DNA of 64,000 nt from Fratercula arctica (GCA_947846985.1 CANTUZ010000001.1:6930004-6994003), one strand, 5' to 3'. Positions 12,178-24,515 are shown, counted from the first letter of the stretch. Program-made: numbers and translations. Notes: generated by a model not told the origin, from the sequence alone.

Positions 12178-12439
12178 GGAGATGGCTCTCAGAAGTGTGA
12201 GCTGACTCATTTTTCTCGCTGTGGGACTGTCACAGGGCTCTGGAAATTTAAGATCAATTTGCACAAAGAGACTGATGGCTGAGCAGATGGCAATCCACAC
12301 AGGGAATATTACAAAGAATATTGAATTACACTATCCTGTATTACATAAACCAATATTACAACTATTAATGTTAATATTCTTATTAATGTTTTAATAGTAC
12401 AGAAACTTTAATACTACTGCAGAAACACCACTGCCGACA
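12178..12439. other. unique AT-rich spacer
   Basis: No gene. It contains an imperfect internal repeat around ATTAATGTTAATATT at about 12361-12395. Confidence 0.3.
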
Positions 12440-13032
12440 CCAGAGTATGGCAACACCACAGAAGTCATGCTCCTATATGCTGAATGAGCGATGACGAGCA
12501 GAGGGTACCCGTGATGATGGCTGAGCATCACAGGTTTGGGGGTACTCTCTCACTGATCCAGCTCAGACTGCACATATATAGGTTCCTTCTTCTCTTCTCT
12601 CCAACTGGCAGTCAGATCTAATGAAGGGTCTCCTCTGGGGTCTTTGGAAGAACATTACCAAAATTGATCTGCCACTTCTTGTGCTTTTATCAGCAATCTC
12701 TGCTCTAGGTGTCACATAGTTCTCCCAACAAGATATTCTTTATCCATACGATGCCGTCAATTGCTACACGATTTTCCATCACCGCCAGTCTCTGACAGAC
12801 CGTACCTTTCTACTGTTAGCTTCTACCAATCCCCCAAAAGGTCAACAGTTCCATTTTTTATACCAATCACCTCAATTAGTTTCCATTTTATGTATCAGTC
12901 AACTTAAAGCTCAACAGTTTGTTTCTTCTTCTACCAATAAAGTTAAAGTTGCAACTTGCACCCTTGTCTCTGGCTGACTACAGGTATCAAGGGAAGACCA
13001 TGTGGACTTAACTCAGGTGCCCCATGATAACA
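12440..13032 (-). mobile_element. possible decayed retroviral LTR
   Basis: Read on the minus strand, this begins TGTTATCATGGGGCACC at 13032. It carries three ATTGGT (CCAAT-box) units spaced over ~130 bp at about 12820-12950, then a TATA-like CCTATATATGTGC at about 12570-12582 with a GC-richer block after it. That order resembles an LTR U3 promoter and R region. I found no clear polyadenylation signal and no flanking duplication, and the left edge is a guess, so this stays tentative. Confidence 0.25.
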
Positions 13033-15245
13033 ACTGGCACGGCATTATTTTATTTGACTGAGAGGCAAAGACAGAATTACAGATTGCACAGCAATGTCTT
13101 AACTGTTGTCTCTTTTCATGCTTCGGACACCAAGCATCAGGCTTACGGACAACGAAGACATTTTTTCTGAAATTTATCTCTTCCTTCAGAGTAGAGGTGC
13201 AGAGCTTTAGGCAAGCACTAAGAAGTTTCTAAAACTTAAGCCACTTCTCCTCATGGGTATCCAAAAATTAAAAAGCAGCCAAATGCAACTCTTCTGGCTG
13301 TGAGACGCATTGCAAGTGAAAATATAAAAGCTCCTATTCAGATTGTTACCTGTTGAGTTTGCATCAGTGAGGAAACTTTCTACTACAGCAGAGAAGCGTA
13401 AAGCCCAACACTTAGAGGCAGTTCAAAAAGTTCATATGGTTTATCTCATCCACAGGAAAACATCCAGCTGCACTGAGAAGACCGTGAAGACCCAAATTAA
13501 GCTGCCATTGCTGGCACATCTCACTGCTCTTTGCAGTTCGCACGCATTGATCTCTGCTGGAGTTTCCGTGACATGACATTTCCCTGCAGGATCAATAGCG
13601 GTGCCTGCATAGGTGTCCCTGCACCACGTTGTACAAGCAACTTTCAGCTCCGTGCAGCTCTCAGGTAATGTTCTACGTAACTACATGGATCGAAATCAAA
13701 GGGAGCTGTTGGCGAGAAGCAAATAGGAAAGAACACAATGACAGAAATAAAAGTTCTCAAGGCAACTGAGTAGAGGAGCTGTTAACTGGAAGTGACAGTG
13801 GCACAATTAACCCTTTCCAGGCACGAAACTAGGAGAAAAAGGATTTTAAAACCTTAAAAGATCCTAGAATGGTGGGCAGTATTTCGGTAGATGCAAAGAG
13901 AAAATCAAATAGACACATTCTAATAGAAAATGGGATAGAAATTGCATCTGTCAGCCTCATGTAGACTGTACATTTGATGTTTTGGCTTAGAAAAGCTGGG
14001 TTTAGTTCACTCTGACCACGCCATCAGATTCAAAGATAAATGATGCTCATTTGGATCTGTCAGATTAATAGATGGGGAAGGAGGAGGATAGGGAGTCACT
14101 GTATCCTCAAGAATCAGTTTAAAATTGGACGGACCACAGAAATGGCATGTTCAGCTGTAACTCTGCTGGGAATGACAGGACTTGGAACAACATTTATTGG
14201 GTAGCGCTACACGGTCAGTTTAGCTCTGACTTTTCTGAGTTTTCAGATCAAACTCGCATGTCCTGATTTGTTCCTAGATCCTTTCAAAGGCAACCAGCTA
14301 AGTCCTTCCCAGACGAAGCCTGGCTGTAACTCCGAGCACTGTTAACTTCAGCAAACTCACTTAACAGGCAGTATAGAATAAAACAGAGCAATTTAGGTTG
14401 GCTCACACCAGAGTACTGCAATGCTGTCCCAGAAAGGCTTGCTCCCTCAGCTGTCTGCACAGCCTCTCAACACATGCCCTGGGACCTACTTGCCACAAAA
14501 TGGCAAGTTTTGAGGCTATCACATCACTTCATTTCAGGCTCTTTGAGCTGAAAAAGGCATTAATTTCTGATAAGTCTTTCTTAGAGCAACACAACCGCTA
14601 TTTCGTATTAGGAGTAGACTTGTGCCAAGTACCATGCACTACAAATACAACCAATTCTCTCTTCAAAACACCTGTGCTGTAGAGCGTGTTTGGGAACTAC
14701 TCTGCATCCCCTGGGTTATAGGTTTAGAAATATCCTCTAGAGCAGCTGTCTGACAGTCACCTTTGCAGACTTGCTACAAAAGTTCCTCTCAAGTCAAGAG
14801 TAGCAACAGACATTTGAAGATAGGTTCCCTTCCAAACCTGTTCTATGGAGTCTGTGGATACATTTTGGTTCAGACTCTTCTTGTACACATGCTACAACTA
14901 CAAGAAAAAAATAGTATATATTATAGAATGCATTAAATGCACAATATGAAAAGAAACACGTCAGATTATTTTTATCCTATCACAAGTCACTCTTTTAATG
15001 GACATTGGGAAGGAGGAAGAAGAAAAGTAGCAAAGTTTATGCACGTAGAAGAGAAACAAAGTGAAAACTGATCATAAGAACCATACCAAGCCTTCTGTCT
15101 GACTTTTGTCACCTCCACAGAGAAGGGACCAAAGCCACATGTTCCTACCAAAACAAGGAAGAAGGTAAAGAACTGCTGTCAAAGCAGTGAGAGAGACCCT
15201 TGCTGGGCTGCCTTCTGGATAAGGGGAAGAGCTAAGAAGAGGAGG
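13033..15245. other. unique stretch with one half of a 114-bp repeat pair
   Basis: No gene is supported. The frames at 13343-13576 and 14398-14682 show no domain or splice logic. The first copy of a direct-repeat pair sits at 14185-14298. Confidence 0.35.
14185..14298. repeat. direct repeat pair, copy 1
   Basis: It begins GAACAACATTTATTGGGTAG and ends CAACCAGC. It matches 16519-16633 at roughly 85% by eye over its whole length, in the same orientation, with flanks that do not match. I do not recognise the family. Confidence 0.85.
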
Positions 15246-15422
15246 GCACCACAGGCTGCCCAGGGAAGTGGTTGAGGCACCATCCCTGGAGGTATTTAAA
15301 AGACGGGTAGACATAGAGTTTAGAGATGTGGTTTAGTGATGGTTTTTGTCAGAGTTAAGTTGATGGTTGGACTCGATGATCTGAAAGGTCCCTTCCAATC
15401 TGGGCAATTCTATGATTCTATA
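15246..15422 (+). mobile_element. CR1 LINE 3' end, GGACTCGATGATC subfamily
   Basis: Begins CACCACAGGCTGCCCAGGG and includes CACCATCCCTGGAGGTATT, GATGGTTGGACTCGATGATC and GGTCCCTTCCAATCT, ending in two octamers (ATTCTATGATTCTATA). The GGACTCGATGATC core marks a subfamily different from the GGAACTAGATGATC and GGACTAGATGATC copies. It shares this core with 31944-32017. Only the end of ORF2 and the 3' UTR are present. Confidence 0.92.
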
Positions 15423-15484
15423 GGCCTGATTAGAAAGACTCTCTGTCTCTGCACTCAGCAGTCCCTGCACTGCACACTTTGGCC

Positions 15485-15703
15485 GCTGCTGGACTCTTCT
15501 CCGTAGTGCCCAGCGATAGTCTGAGAAGCAACGGGCATGAGCTGAAAGACAGAAAATTCCATTCAAACATTAAGAAATTTCACTGTGAGGATATTCAAAC
15601 ACTGGAATGAATTACCCAGAGAGGCTGTGGAGTCTCCACCCTGCCCTATCTGACCCTGTTTTGAGCCAGAGGGGTTGGACTAGATGATGTCCAGAGGTCT
15701 CTT
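15485..15703 (+). mobile_element. CR1 LINE 3' end, internally deleted
   Basis: The order GGACTCTTCTCCGTAGTGCCC, GGGCATGAGCTGAAA, AAATTCCATTCAAAC, CACTGGAATGAATTACCC, GAGGCTGTGGAGTCTCC and GGGGTTGGACTAGATGAT matches the ORF2 end and 3' UTR of CR1. About 60 bp are missing after GAGTCTCCACC, and the octamer tail is absent because it breaks off after CCAGAGGTCTCTT. It lies 62 bp from the end of the previous CR1, in the same direction but from a different subfamily. Confidence 0.88.
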
Positions 15704-16982
15704 AAAAGTCCAGAGATTCACTCTCTCACAGGACATGAGTGAAAGAAATACTCAGCAGACTGTTAAGCAAGGAGGAGAAATTAAAATAAGGACTTTCAGC
15801 AGAAGGGTAAAATCCAATTTACTACCTCAAGTTCGTAAATTTGAAGGGGATAGGAAGGCATTTCAGAAGGTAGAGGTCTCACAAAATGATAAATTAATAT
15901 ATTTCTCACTGAACAAAATGAATAACACAATGATTTCATTTTTTTTCCAAAGCAGATTAAACAAATAAAGTTACATATTTAAAGTGTAAAATTTCACCAT
16001 CTTACTCAGCAAGTAACCTACTAAATGTGTCTATTTGGATTACCTCTGTCATTCCATTCAATTTTCAGTAATGTTTAAGGCCAGGAACCCTCCTGTGTTA
16101 CTTGAAACTAGTGTTGAAGGGCCCAAGCTGTGATATGAAGTGAACAGTCTGTTTCCTAAATATCCCATAAATTCTCCCAACCATTTAACCTGGGATGTGT
16201 GACAATCTGTTTATGATTGCCTGAAATCACCCCTCTTCTCTTCTGTCTTTTTGCTGGGCATATCATCTCATTCAACACCAAGAGAAAATCCACCACTTTT
16301 CCATTTACCATTGTAGGAAAAATATAGTTAGTTACTCAAGAGAATGAAAATTCCTGCATTTTCATTTCCTGCATTTTGGAATCACCAACAGGTTAAGTTC
16401 TTTTAGAGGTCGGAGAAGAAACTTATATTTGTTCTTTTATCCTTCAAAATTGCTTCTTTGAAGTATCTAACTCTTTTTAAGCTCAAAAAGTTGGAAGTCT
16501 GATGTGAAAGAAATGCTAGAACAACACTTATTGGGTAGTGCTACACTGTCAGCTTAGCTCTGACTTTTCCCATTTGTTCAGATCCAACTCGAGTGTCCTG
16601 ATTTGTTCCTAGACCCTTTTGAAGGTAACCAGCACGGTTAGTCAGCAATGGGACATCAGGTACAGTGTTACAAGTTTGTCTTCTGCAAACATTTATTACT
16701 AAAAATGCCAATGAGTTTATGACTAAAAGTAGCTGTCAGTGAAGGAGTCATTTTCTGTTTTTCTATCATTCTCCTTGCAAATAAATCCAGAAACGGTGTT
16801 ATTCGATTGCATACTTTGGAGGATAAACTGGAGCTGTTGGATTAGTGAAAGAAACAAATTCAAGATCTAAGGTCTCAGTAAAGAGCACACCTGCCTGATG
16901 CTCTATGAATTTTAGGAATTTCCACCTACAGATACAGATGCAGAGATATGCATCTTTCCACAGGGCAGCATGTGAGATCCAT
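15704..16982. other. unique stretch with second half of a repeat pair
   Basis: AT-rich. The 94-aa frame at 15684-15968 starts inside the CR1 and reads lysine-rich chance sequence. It contains repeat copy 2 (16519-16633). Confidence 0.35.
16519..16633. repeat. direct repeat pair, copy 2
   Basis: Begins GAACAACACTTATTGGGTAG and ends TAACCAGC. It is the partner of 14185-14298, about 2.3 kb upstream. Matching stops sharply on both sides of each copy. Confidence 0.85.
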
Positions 16983-17117
16983 CAAGGCCAGGCTGGATGG
17001 GGCTTTGAGCAGCCTGGTCTGGTGGGAGGTGTCCCTGCCCAGGGCAGGGGGGGTTGGAACTGAGATGATCTTTAAGGTCCTTTCCAACCCGAACCATTCT
17101 GTGATTCTATGGTTCTG
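16983..17117 (+). mobile_element. CR1 LINE, short 3' end fragment
   Basis: Begins CAAGGCCAGGCTGGATGGGG and has the same 3' UTR as 3985-4144 and 46532-47022: GAGCAGCCTGGTCTGGTGGG, GTTGGAACTGAGATGATC (one inserted G) and TCCTTTCCAACCCGAACC. It ends in octamers ATTCTGTGATTCTATGGTTCTG. Confidence 0.93.
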
Positions 17118-20100
17118 TCTTACTGGCTATGTAGATCCACATCATCTCAGACTACAGTCAGAAGGAGAAATATAAGGTCGTGTAACATAAAGCTCTGAAG
17201 AACTATGATAAAGCTCTTGTACAGGTTTTTCATAAACCCACAGAAATTCTGTTCTAATTTGTGAGCAGGCTTCAAAGTAAGTCTCAGGTGGAGTCATCTA
17301 CCCCACATTGAGGCAGGCAGCTTCAGTGGTGAATAAAATCCATTGCCATCTGCCGATTATTTGTTCCCTTTCTTAACTCTATGGATTTACCCGCTGTCAT
17401 ACAAGGTCACAGAAATCAGGTATCAGAACTCAAGTTGAATCCTTTCCAGCAGTGAGTCAGGTCTCTGTCCGCATACCATCACCTATGACTTGAGCTTTAG
17501 CTGCTCTCCCTCAACTATGCTTCAGTCTGATCTGGCCACAGCTGCTTTCCCCTATTTGCCTGAAAAAATTATAAGTTTGAGGAATCACCCAGGGCCAGCT
17601 CTGTGCAGATTGCTGCCTAAGGACCAAAACTGGAGAAGGAAACAGGTAAGAGCCAGATTGCCGTGAGTAGGAGCCAGACTGCCAGAACACCGAGCACACA
17701 TGAAAAACAGAATAGGAAAATAACCTACTAGTCCACCTGTTTCCTCCTGCTACACAGGAAAAAACATGCCTACGTTAGCGAGTGGCCCAAGGGTAGATAT
17801 CTGGAGAGAAACCACTGGTGGTAAGGACCAGCACTCACACACATGTTGTCAGTGAGACTTACATTAGCCCAGCTCTAGTCTGCTCCTGTGAACTGAAGGT
17901 CCATTAACAGCTGAGTGCATTTGGAGCCATCCTGGAGCACATCTTGTGGTCACTTTCATGCCAAACAACTCCAATTTGTGCACACCAGGACTACTCTGCT
18001 GTGTGAATAAAAGCACAGTAAAGGGGATGAACAGATGGTTTTCCTCAAAAGCTCTCTCCTGACACAAACTAAACCACAAATATAGATGCAGCTTGAAGAC
18101 AACATGCACCCTGGAGTTATAACTCTGGCTGTGTCTACTTGGTGGCTGACCTGTGATTTATGTGTGTTTTAACCTGAACCTCCGCCACAGAGCTGCAAAA
18201 CTTAAAAGCCTGTGCTGTGAATTCACGTCCACATGGCTCCCTGGGAGTGGAGGTAAAAACTCATATCTCTCTTTATAAGCTGGCAAAAGGGAAGACTAGA
18301 CACGTTGCTCTTCAACGCAGGGAGACACAGAGGAGATGAGTGAGAATTATTTAGTGTTTGGCACCTAAAATCCTGTCCCCCGTTTTGCATTGCCCTCTAC
18401 GTGCCTTTACATTACTCTGCTTAATTAGGAACATTCTGCTTGTTTTATGTGGTGTAATTTACAAACTGAGGAAAATATCACTACTTTCAGTACATAGAAC
18501 ATAGCTTACCTTGAGCAGGAGCAGCATTATTCCCACTTCACTGAAACACACATAGAGTTTACCTATGTCAGTGTTTTTCAAACGGTAGTAAATTAATTTT
18601 TTAAAATTGAGTTTCCTACATATCAAAAAAAAAAAAAAAACCAAAAAAAAAAAACAACCTAAAACAACTCCAAAACCATACACCAGAAAACAAGAAAGTT
18701 ATTTCTGTAGCATTTTTTAAAACAATATGATTTCTCGGTTTGCAATGTGGTTTTCTATTTTATAAATGTAACCTTATGATATTTTGCTTCAAGCTAATGT
18801 TATTTCAAAAACTGATGTCAATTAAAAGAATGAAATTAAATATAGCAGCTCAACTACCAACATACAGTACATTTTATTTTGAGTCAAAGTCAGTCATTAG
18901 TGGGAAGGTTTCTACACTATGGAAGTGAGTGATGCCTCCACACCAAAGTTTCCACACTGATTCCAGATTTCCAGCCTGTCTTTTTCTCATACCACTGCTC
19001 CTTGACATCAGGCTGGACTTAACTCCAGAGCTACCGAGGGAGAGTAAGGAGGAAGTCTTCAGGAACGTGGTCTGCTTTGCTCTGCAGATGTCCAGGAAAG
19101 GAGGAACAGAGAAACCACGCAGACAGCAGTGACAGCTGCAGCAGAGCAACCCATAGGATTTGCAGAGAAAGGCAATGAGGTACATGACAGAAGCATCCCT
19201 CTTGGCTTCTGTAAGTTCAGCTGCCTCTGCCAAGTACCTTCATCATCTCAAGCCCAAAGCAGACAGTCCCGTACTGTCCAAGGGAGCCAGTGAAAGCAGG
19301 TCCAAGCTTCTACACAGTGGCAAAAAGCACCTTTCAGGAGTCCTGGAACACTCTCCCTTACACACCCGTACTGCACCGGCTGAGCAACATGCCATGTCCA
19401 GCAGCATTTCTCCACAAGCATCAGCATGCTGGGAACATACTTTAAATGCTGTAAAGATGAATAAACGTATATGTATGTCCCTAGGTACAGAAAGGAAGTC
19501 ATTCTCCTCTCAGGTTTCTTTCTAAAGTGAGTAGGTATTTAGAATTAAAATCTGAATGTGGACTTGTTTGGTACCTAGGCACCTGCAAACAGGCGAGGAA
19601 GTACTGCTGAAAATGCCAAATCCTCAAGAATACCATAGGCAAATCACCTTACATTCCTTTATTTACTGTTACAGACAGAAGAATACTCATTATTCCATAT
19701 AAAACTTTCCATATGACCTAAGAGACAAGATAGACATTATACCCTCTGACCCAAGAGTAATTCTGTATTCTTCGAGCTATCCATAGAAAAATTGGTTTTT
19801 GGTTGAGGTCTATAATCACAAAAGCATTTTACTTTTTTTCCTTTATTTTAAAAGAATTTGATTGTGCGGACAAAAGAGAAAATAATCCACTCAACATCAG
19901 GCAACGTTTGCTCCGTGCACGGTCAGAAAGTGGAAAATTCATGCTCAGCGTGAACCTACTATAAATTCTACACTTCTGCATTCCCAGAAGGACAAAACAG
20001 TATCACATAACCATTAATGTTCACTACAAGAAACTTTGCAATTCCACAGTTTTGTTGGACGAATTACAGCCAGCCTTCTCCTCTCCTCATATTTGTACTG

Positions 20101-20390
20101 GCTGAATTTATTTAGGCTGAATCCCACCTCCCTTTTACCCATTTTGACTTCAGTACCCAAGTACCTGCTTGAAGTGTAATACATTACTCAGAAGAAGAGA
20201 AGAATGCAGAATATGATTATCATACTGTAAATTCTTTGGTAGAGGAATGCAATTTCTGAAGTGTGGCCCTTGCCTCTTTGAAGGACTGTTCACTGAGAAA
20301 TTCACATCCATCCACACCCCATTTCCCTGCATAGTCCACGTTTTCAGTACTGGAGATGGTTTGTTGTCGTTTTTTTTCAACATCGAATTC
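17118..20390. other. unique stretch, no gene recognised
   Basis: 3.3 kb with no supportable gene. The 119-aa (minus, 18874-19233) and 121-aa (plus, 19160-19525) frames overlap on opposite strands, resemble no family and lack splice context. An A-rich low-complexity tract lies at 18625-18675. Confidence 0.35.
18625..18675. repeat. A-rich low-complexity tract
   Basis: Runs of 16 A and 12 A separated by CC, followed by CAACC and AAAAC units. Simple low-complexity DNA. Confidence 0.9.
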
Positions 20391-20504
20391 TCACTCAAAA
20401 AATTCCAATTTACAAACACAGAAGCACTTCACCAAAAAGACCAGGTATCACTCAAAAAATTCCAATTTACAAGCACAGAAGCACTTCACCAAAAAGACCA
20501 GGTA
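20391..20504. repeat. 57-bp tandem duplication, two copies
   Basis: Copies at 20391-20447 and 20448-20504 begin TCACTCAAAAAATTCCAATT and end AAAAAGACCAGGTA. They differ at one base (ACAAACAC against ACAAGCAC), so the duplication is recent. Because 57 is divisible by 3, an open frame crosses both and repeats SLKKFQFTNTEALHQKDQV. I see no other sign that it is coding. Confidence 0.97.
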
Positions 20505-23500
20505 CTCGGCGAAAAGTTCTGAAAGGCCACTCAGGGATGAGATTTAATTTACGGTAAATATCAGGGCGAAACAACACAGGATACATCATCAAATAGGCTG
20601 AAAAGCCAGTAAGAGCTATAAACACAGAGGAAAATGCTGCCAGCTGAGGAAGCGTCTTCTCTGCATATTACTGAAAGCTGGGACACGCACTGAAGAGATA
20701 GCTCTCCAAACATGTCCTGTTTCTACACTCCTCCACTGGCAACAGCTATTGACCACTTCTGGAGGCCGCGCATTGGCCACATTTATGTTCAGCAGCCCAG
20801 GGACAAGGCATTCGGCCAAGGGGCAAAATAGTTAGGTTCAGACGGCTGATGTAAATCAGGCAGAGCAGGGCTACAAATCTCTCCCATGCAATCTCTAGCC
20901 AAAGCATTAAGTCCTTTCTCCCAGTAGCCACCATTTCCATACATCACCAGGATGAGTAAATATGACAACTTATCCTGGTGAGAGCAGTGCAAGCCAGTAT
21001 GAACCTAGATTATACATGATACATTATACTTTAACTCATAAAGGAAGAAGCCATGTAACATGCATAAAGGTATCAGAAATTTATAGAGCTTTTAGATCTC
21101 TCTGTAACAGAAACGTAAGGCCCATAGGACAGGCCAAAATTGCATAATTCTTTTTCTGAACTGGTCAATTAAAACATATATGCAAAAGAGCATCAATATC
21201 TGGAAGAGAAAGGCTATTCTTCTAAACAAATTTCTTCTACGTATCAGCAATACTTTCTGTTGTATCTAAATTCATGGCTTGAAATTATTCAGGGAACGGT
21301 TAAATAATGCAATGCATCAAATCCATTCTAAAATGAACTGCATTTTCGACTTCCCATACACCACAAATTATTCGCAGCTGTAATTTACAATAGGCAAGTG
21401 TTAATTTACCTAACCCATATTTTATGAATATGTATTGACTAATTGCAAGTCCACGGTTCGGGGTAAATAAATACATGATTTATATTCAGGCAAGTCACAC
21501 AATCAATTTTCAATCTACTGCCTCAAATACAGTATCAGACTGTGACAGGTTTATTTGCATTGACATGACATGTCATAGTTCCGTGAACTGCAAAATGTAA
21601 ATGTGGAACATTATTCAACGGCCACCGGTGGATCATGCCCAGCAGTAACGTCCACAGCAAAAACCTCAGACTGTCAGCAGCCCGCCTGCTGCTGCTGCTC
21701 GACTACGAATTGAACAAAACTCTAATCTAAGCAGGCCGGTCTCCACCCAGGGATCAGTTGTGGTGGCGATTTTGCTTCCTGTGGTGACTCCTAATTTAAC
21801 CCTTCCTCTCCTCGCCTACCCGGAGAGGAGAGCAGCGCTTCTGCCATTAGGTAATGGGAGAAAAGGGTGGCACTGTGCCCTCTGTATACTTGGCCTTGCC
21901 CTTTCGGGTCACAATCATTGTTAAGAGCAGTTAATCAAGCTTTCAAATTAGTGCAAAAGGTCTGTCCTGCCTCTTTTTTGAGTGCTAAAGCTCATCTTAA
22001 ACAAGACTCACTGGACATGCTGCATCAGGGATTTGATTGCTAATAGAGCTCCAAAATCACTGGCTGCTTTTTGCACTCTATTCACTACCATTAAAATTTT
22101 TCAGTTAAATAGAACATGTTTAAATAACATTCCATGTTGAAGTACTCCTAACTTTTTCTTTAACAAAACATCTTGAGATTCACTTTCTGTCTCCAGAACT
22201 AAATCCCCACAGTCCAAGCGAATCCTTTGGTTGCTTTGTGCAAGTGTGCTTCAGAGTCCTGTAGAGAACTAAATTTCCTAGTCTGTATGGATTTCCATGT
22301 TCCTTGGATGTGGCTTCATTTTTTCCTCCTCTTTCTCCTTGATGAATCCCTGAAGAATGACTGGGTGACCTGGGTCTGCATGTTCACAGCTTGACAATAG
22401 GCAGTTTTCCTTGTGGTGATAATAAATATCATGAATATTTGACAGTTACTTGAGTTACTTGTGTCTGTGCTTCTTCCCATTTGTTTGGGGTTTTTTTATT
22501 ATTTTATTTTACATCTCTGAAGGCATTTTTTTTGGACTGTAGAAAAAGAAAAAAAATCGCTTTTCAAGCCATGGTCATGTGTAAGTCAAGTGGAGGAACT
22601 CAGTTGCCTAAACATAGGCTCACAATGCTACTGTAGGTGCTCCAGGGTATTGTGCGTACCCTACATGTGTTTATCCAACATATGAATTACCCAGAGACCC
22701 TCTGTCATATCTGGCCCCTGTGGCATGGTGAGAGAACAGCCCCAAAATATTTCAGGTGGCCCTAAACCTCTTTATATAGGGAATAAAACTCTACTGTGAT
22801 TCATAGAAATCAACAGAAACCCAAAAATCTGTGAACCTGATGGATGAGATCTAGCAAAGCAGAAACAGTTAAATTTAGCAAACACTGTAAGACATTCATT
22901 CAGCTATAGCAGTAAAGGTAACTCACATGATGATATTCTGATTCACTTAATAACTATTTTCTTACCAGCAGCTTTAGAGCTATTTAATGATGTCGTTATA
23001 CCCAGAAGACCACCTGTCAAAGAAGGGGAATACAATGAAAGTGATGAGGTGGTGGAGTGAGACAAGGAAGATACATTCATTAGAGACGCAAGAAGGCAGC
23101 TGGTGTTATTGGACATAAAAAGGAGGTTGGGGAGCCTTGTTAAAAGTTATGTAGTCTCCTGAAAGAATTACTGAACAAAACAGCAAAAAAGTTTGGTGCA
23201 GTAGAAAAGGATTGGCAATTACAGACATCCTTTAATTGTACTTCAAATTAAGGAAGATACAGAAAAAAGATTAAATCACAGTTTTAATCGGTCCTAAGAA
23301 AAGACTCATTAAAAAAAAAAAAAGGTTCTGGTTTCATTTCTTGAGACAGTGTAGGGTTCAGCAAGCAATTTGAATGGAGTCTGCAGGCTGGAGTTAATTA
23401 TTTGCATTAGCATTTCAGATGGGCTTCCATGTAAATACCAGCTCTTTGGTGTGCTACGGACGCAGACAAAAAGTAAGCTAAATGCTTGATCTCCATTATA

Positions 23501-23829
23501 GGATCCTAGATTATGTCATTTAATAGGTAGCCAACAGCATGGGGATTGAATGATACAGGCTTTTGAAAATAGCTCTGGGATCTAATTAATTGCAACAAAT
23601 TATCGAAAGCAGCTTGGCATTGAGGATGGAGGACAGACTCACAGAGAAGCGACAGATGGATGTGCAGAAAAGAAAGACAGAAAGACCTTTGCTGCTCATG
23701 AAGGGCTCAGCCAAAAGGCCGCTCTCACTCCACCAAAAGGGTTTCGCATCATGGTTTTGTGAGTCATTATTATTTACGTGACACCTAAATGTCCATATTG
23801 GCGACTTCCTGTGGCAGAGCTTTATGCTG
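20505..23829. other. unique stretch, candidate conserved noncoding DNA
   Basis: No gene. The part at about 21290-22120 is rich in palindromes, ATTA cores and preserved CpGs, including an octamer motif and two perfect palindromes at 21553-21631. This suggests regulatory DNA, though comparison with another genome is needed to say so. The rest is ordinary AT-rich sequence with a short poly(A) at about 23310-23323. Confidence 0.3.
21553..21631. promoter_or_regulatory. candidate enhancer core with octamer and palindromes
   Basis: A perfect octamer ATTTGCAT (21553-21560; POU-factor site) is followed 4 bp later by the 12-bp palindrome ATGACATGTCAT (21565-21576). About 45 bp further lies CCACCGGTGG (21622-21631). 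The motifs are directly visible; their use as an enhancer is inference. Confidence 0.25.
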
Positions 23830-24047
23830 CATGGGTGATCAGACCCAAAAACCAGTAAGTTTTAATGGTAGTTGGGCGAACGGTTGGAACTGGTCAGCTC
23901 GGTTTACCTCAGCTTGGTTTACCCTCAAATTGCACCCCTGTACCTAAGTTCTTTGCGGCCCGGTGGGGAGAACCTTCTGGAAGGGTGGGCCTTGGGTGAC
24001 AGCAGGGAACAGCCAGTATCCAGCCACTGTGGCAAGTTGAGCCAATC
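23830..24047. other. GC-richer block left of a CR1 insertion
   Basis: Base composition rises against the flanks, with CpGs in TTTGCGGCCCGGTGGGGAG and a CCAAT box (AGCCAATCAG) touching the CR1 tail. Together with 24557-24860 on the other side it may be an older mobile element split by the CR1. The family was not recognised. Confidence 0.25.
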
Positions 24048-24512
24048 AGAATCACAGAATCATAGAATCTTCATGGTTGGAAAGGACCTTTGAGATCATC
24101 AAGTCCAACCATACACACACAACTCCCCCCCGCACCCCCACCCCCAATCTCTGTCACTAGAGCATGCCCTGAAGTGCCAAATCTAGATGTTTCTTAAATA
24201 CCTCTAGGGATGGTGACTCAACCACCCCCCTGGGCAGGCTGTTCCAGTGCCTGACCACTCCTTCAGTAAAGTCATTCTTCCTAATATCTCATCTAAACCT
24301 CCCCTGCCGCAGCTTCAGACCATTTCCTCTGGTCCTGTCATTATTCACCTGGGAGAAGAGGCCAACCCCCACCTCTCTACACCCTCCTCTCAGGTAGTTG
24401 TAGAGGGCAATGAGGTCTCCCTTCAGCCTCCTCCTCTCCAAACTGAACATGCCCAGCTCCCTCAGCCTCTCCTCATAGGGCTTGGTCTCCAGACCCCTCA
24501 CCAGTTCGGTAG

Positions 24513-24513
<1 letters not shown>
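24048..24513 (-). mobile_element. CR1 LINE, 466-bp 3' fragment
   Basis: On the minus strand the octamer tail is at the left edge (plus-strand CACAGAATCATAGAATC). Next come GGTTGGAAAGGACCTTTGAG, a C-rich 3' UTR and the ORF2 end encoding [35 protein letters not shown] and [14 protein letters not shown]. The frame is open in parts. Plus-strand CCCCCCCGCACCCCCACCCCC (24124-24144) gives G runs on the element's own strand. The 5' truncation point abuts a (TA)n tract. Confidence 0.95.

Positions 24514-24515
<2 letters not shown>

Noticed and set aside
18874..19525. 119-aa minus and 121-aa plus frames
   Set aside because: No recognisable family, overlapping strands and no exon boundaries.
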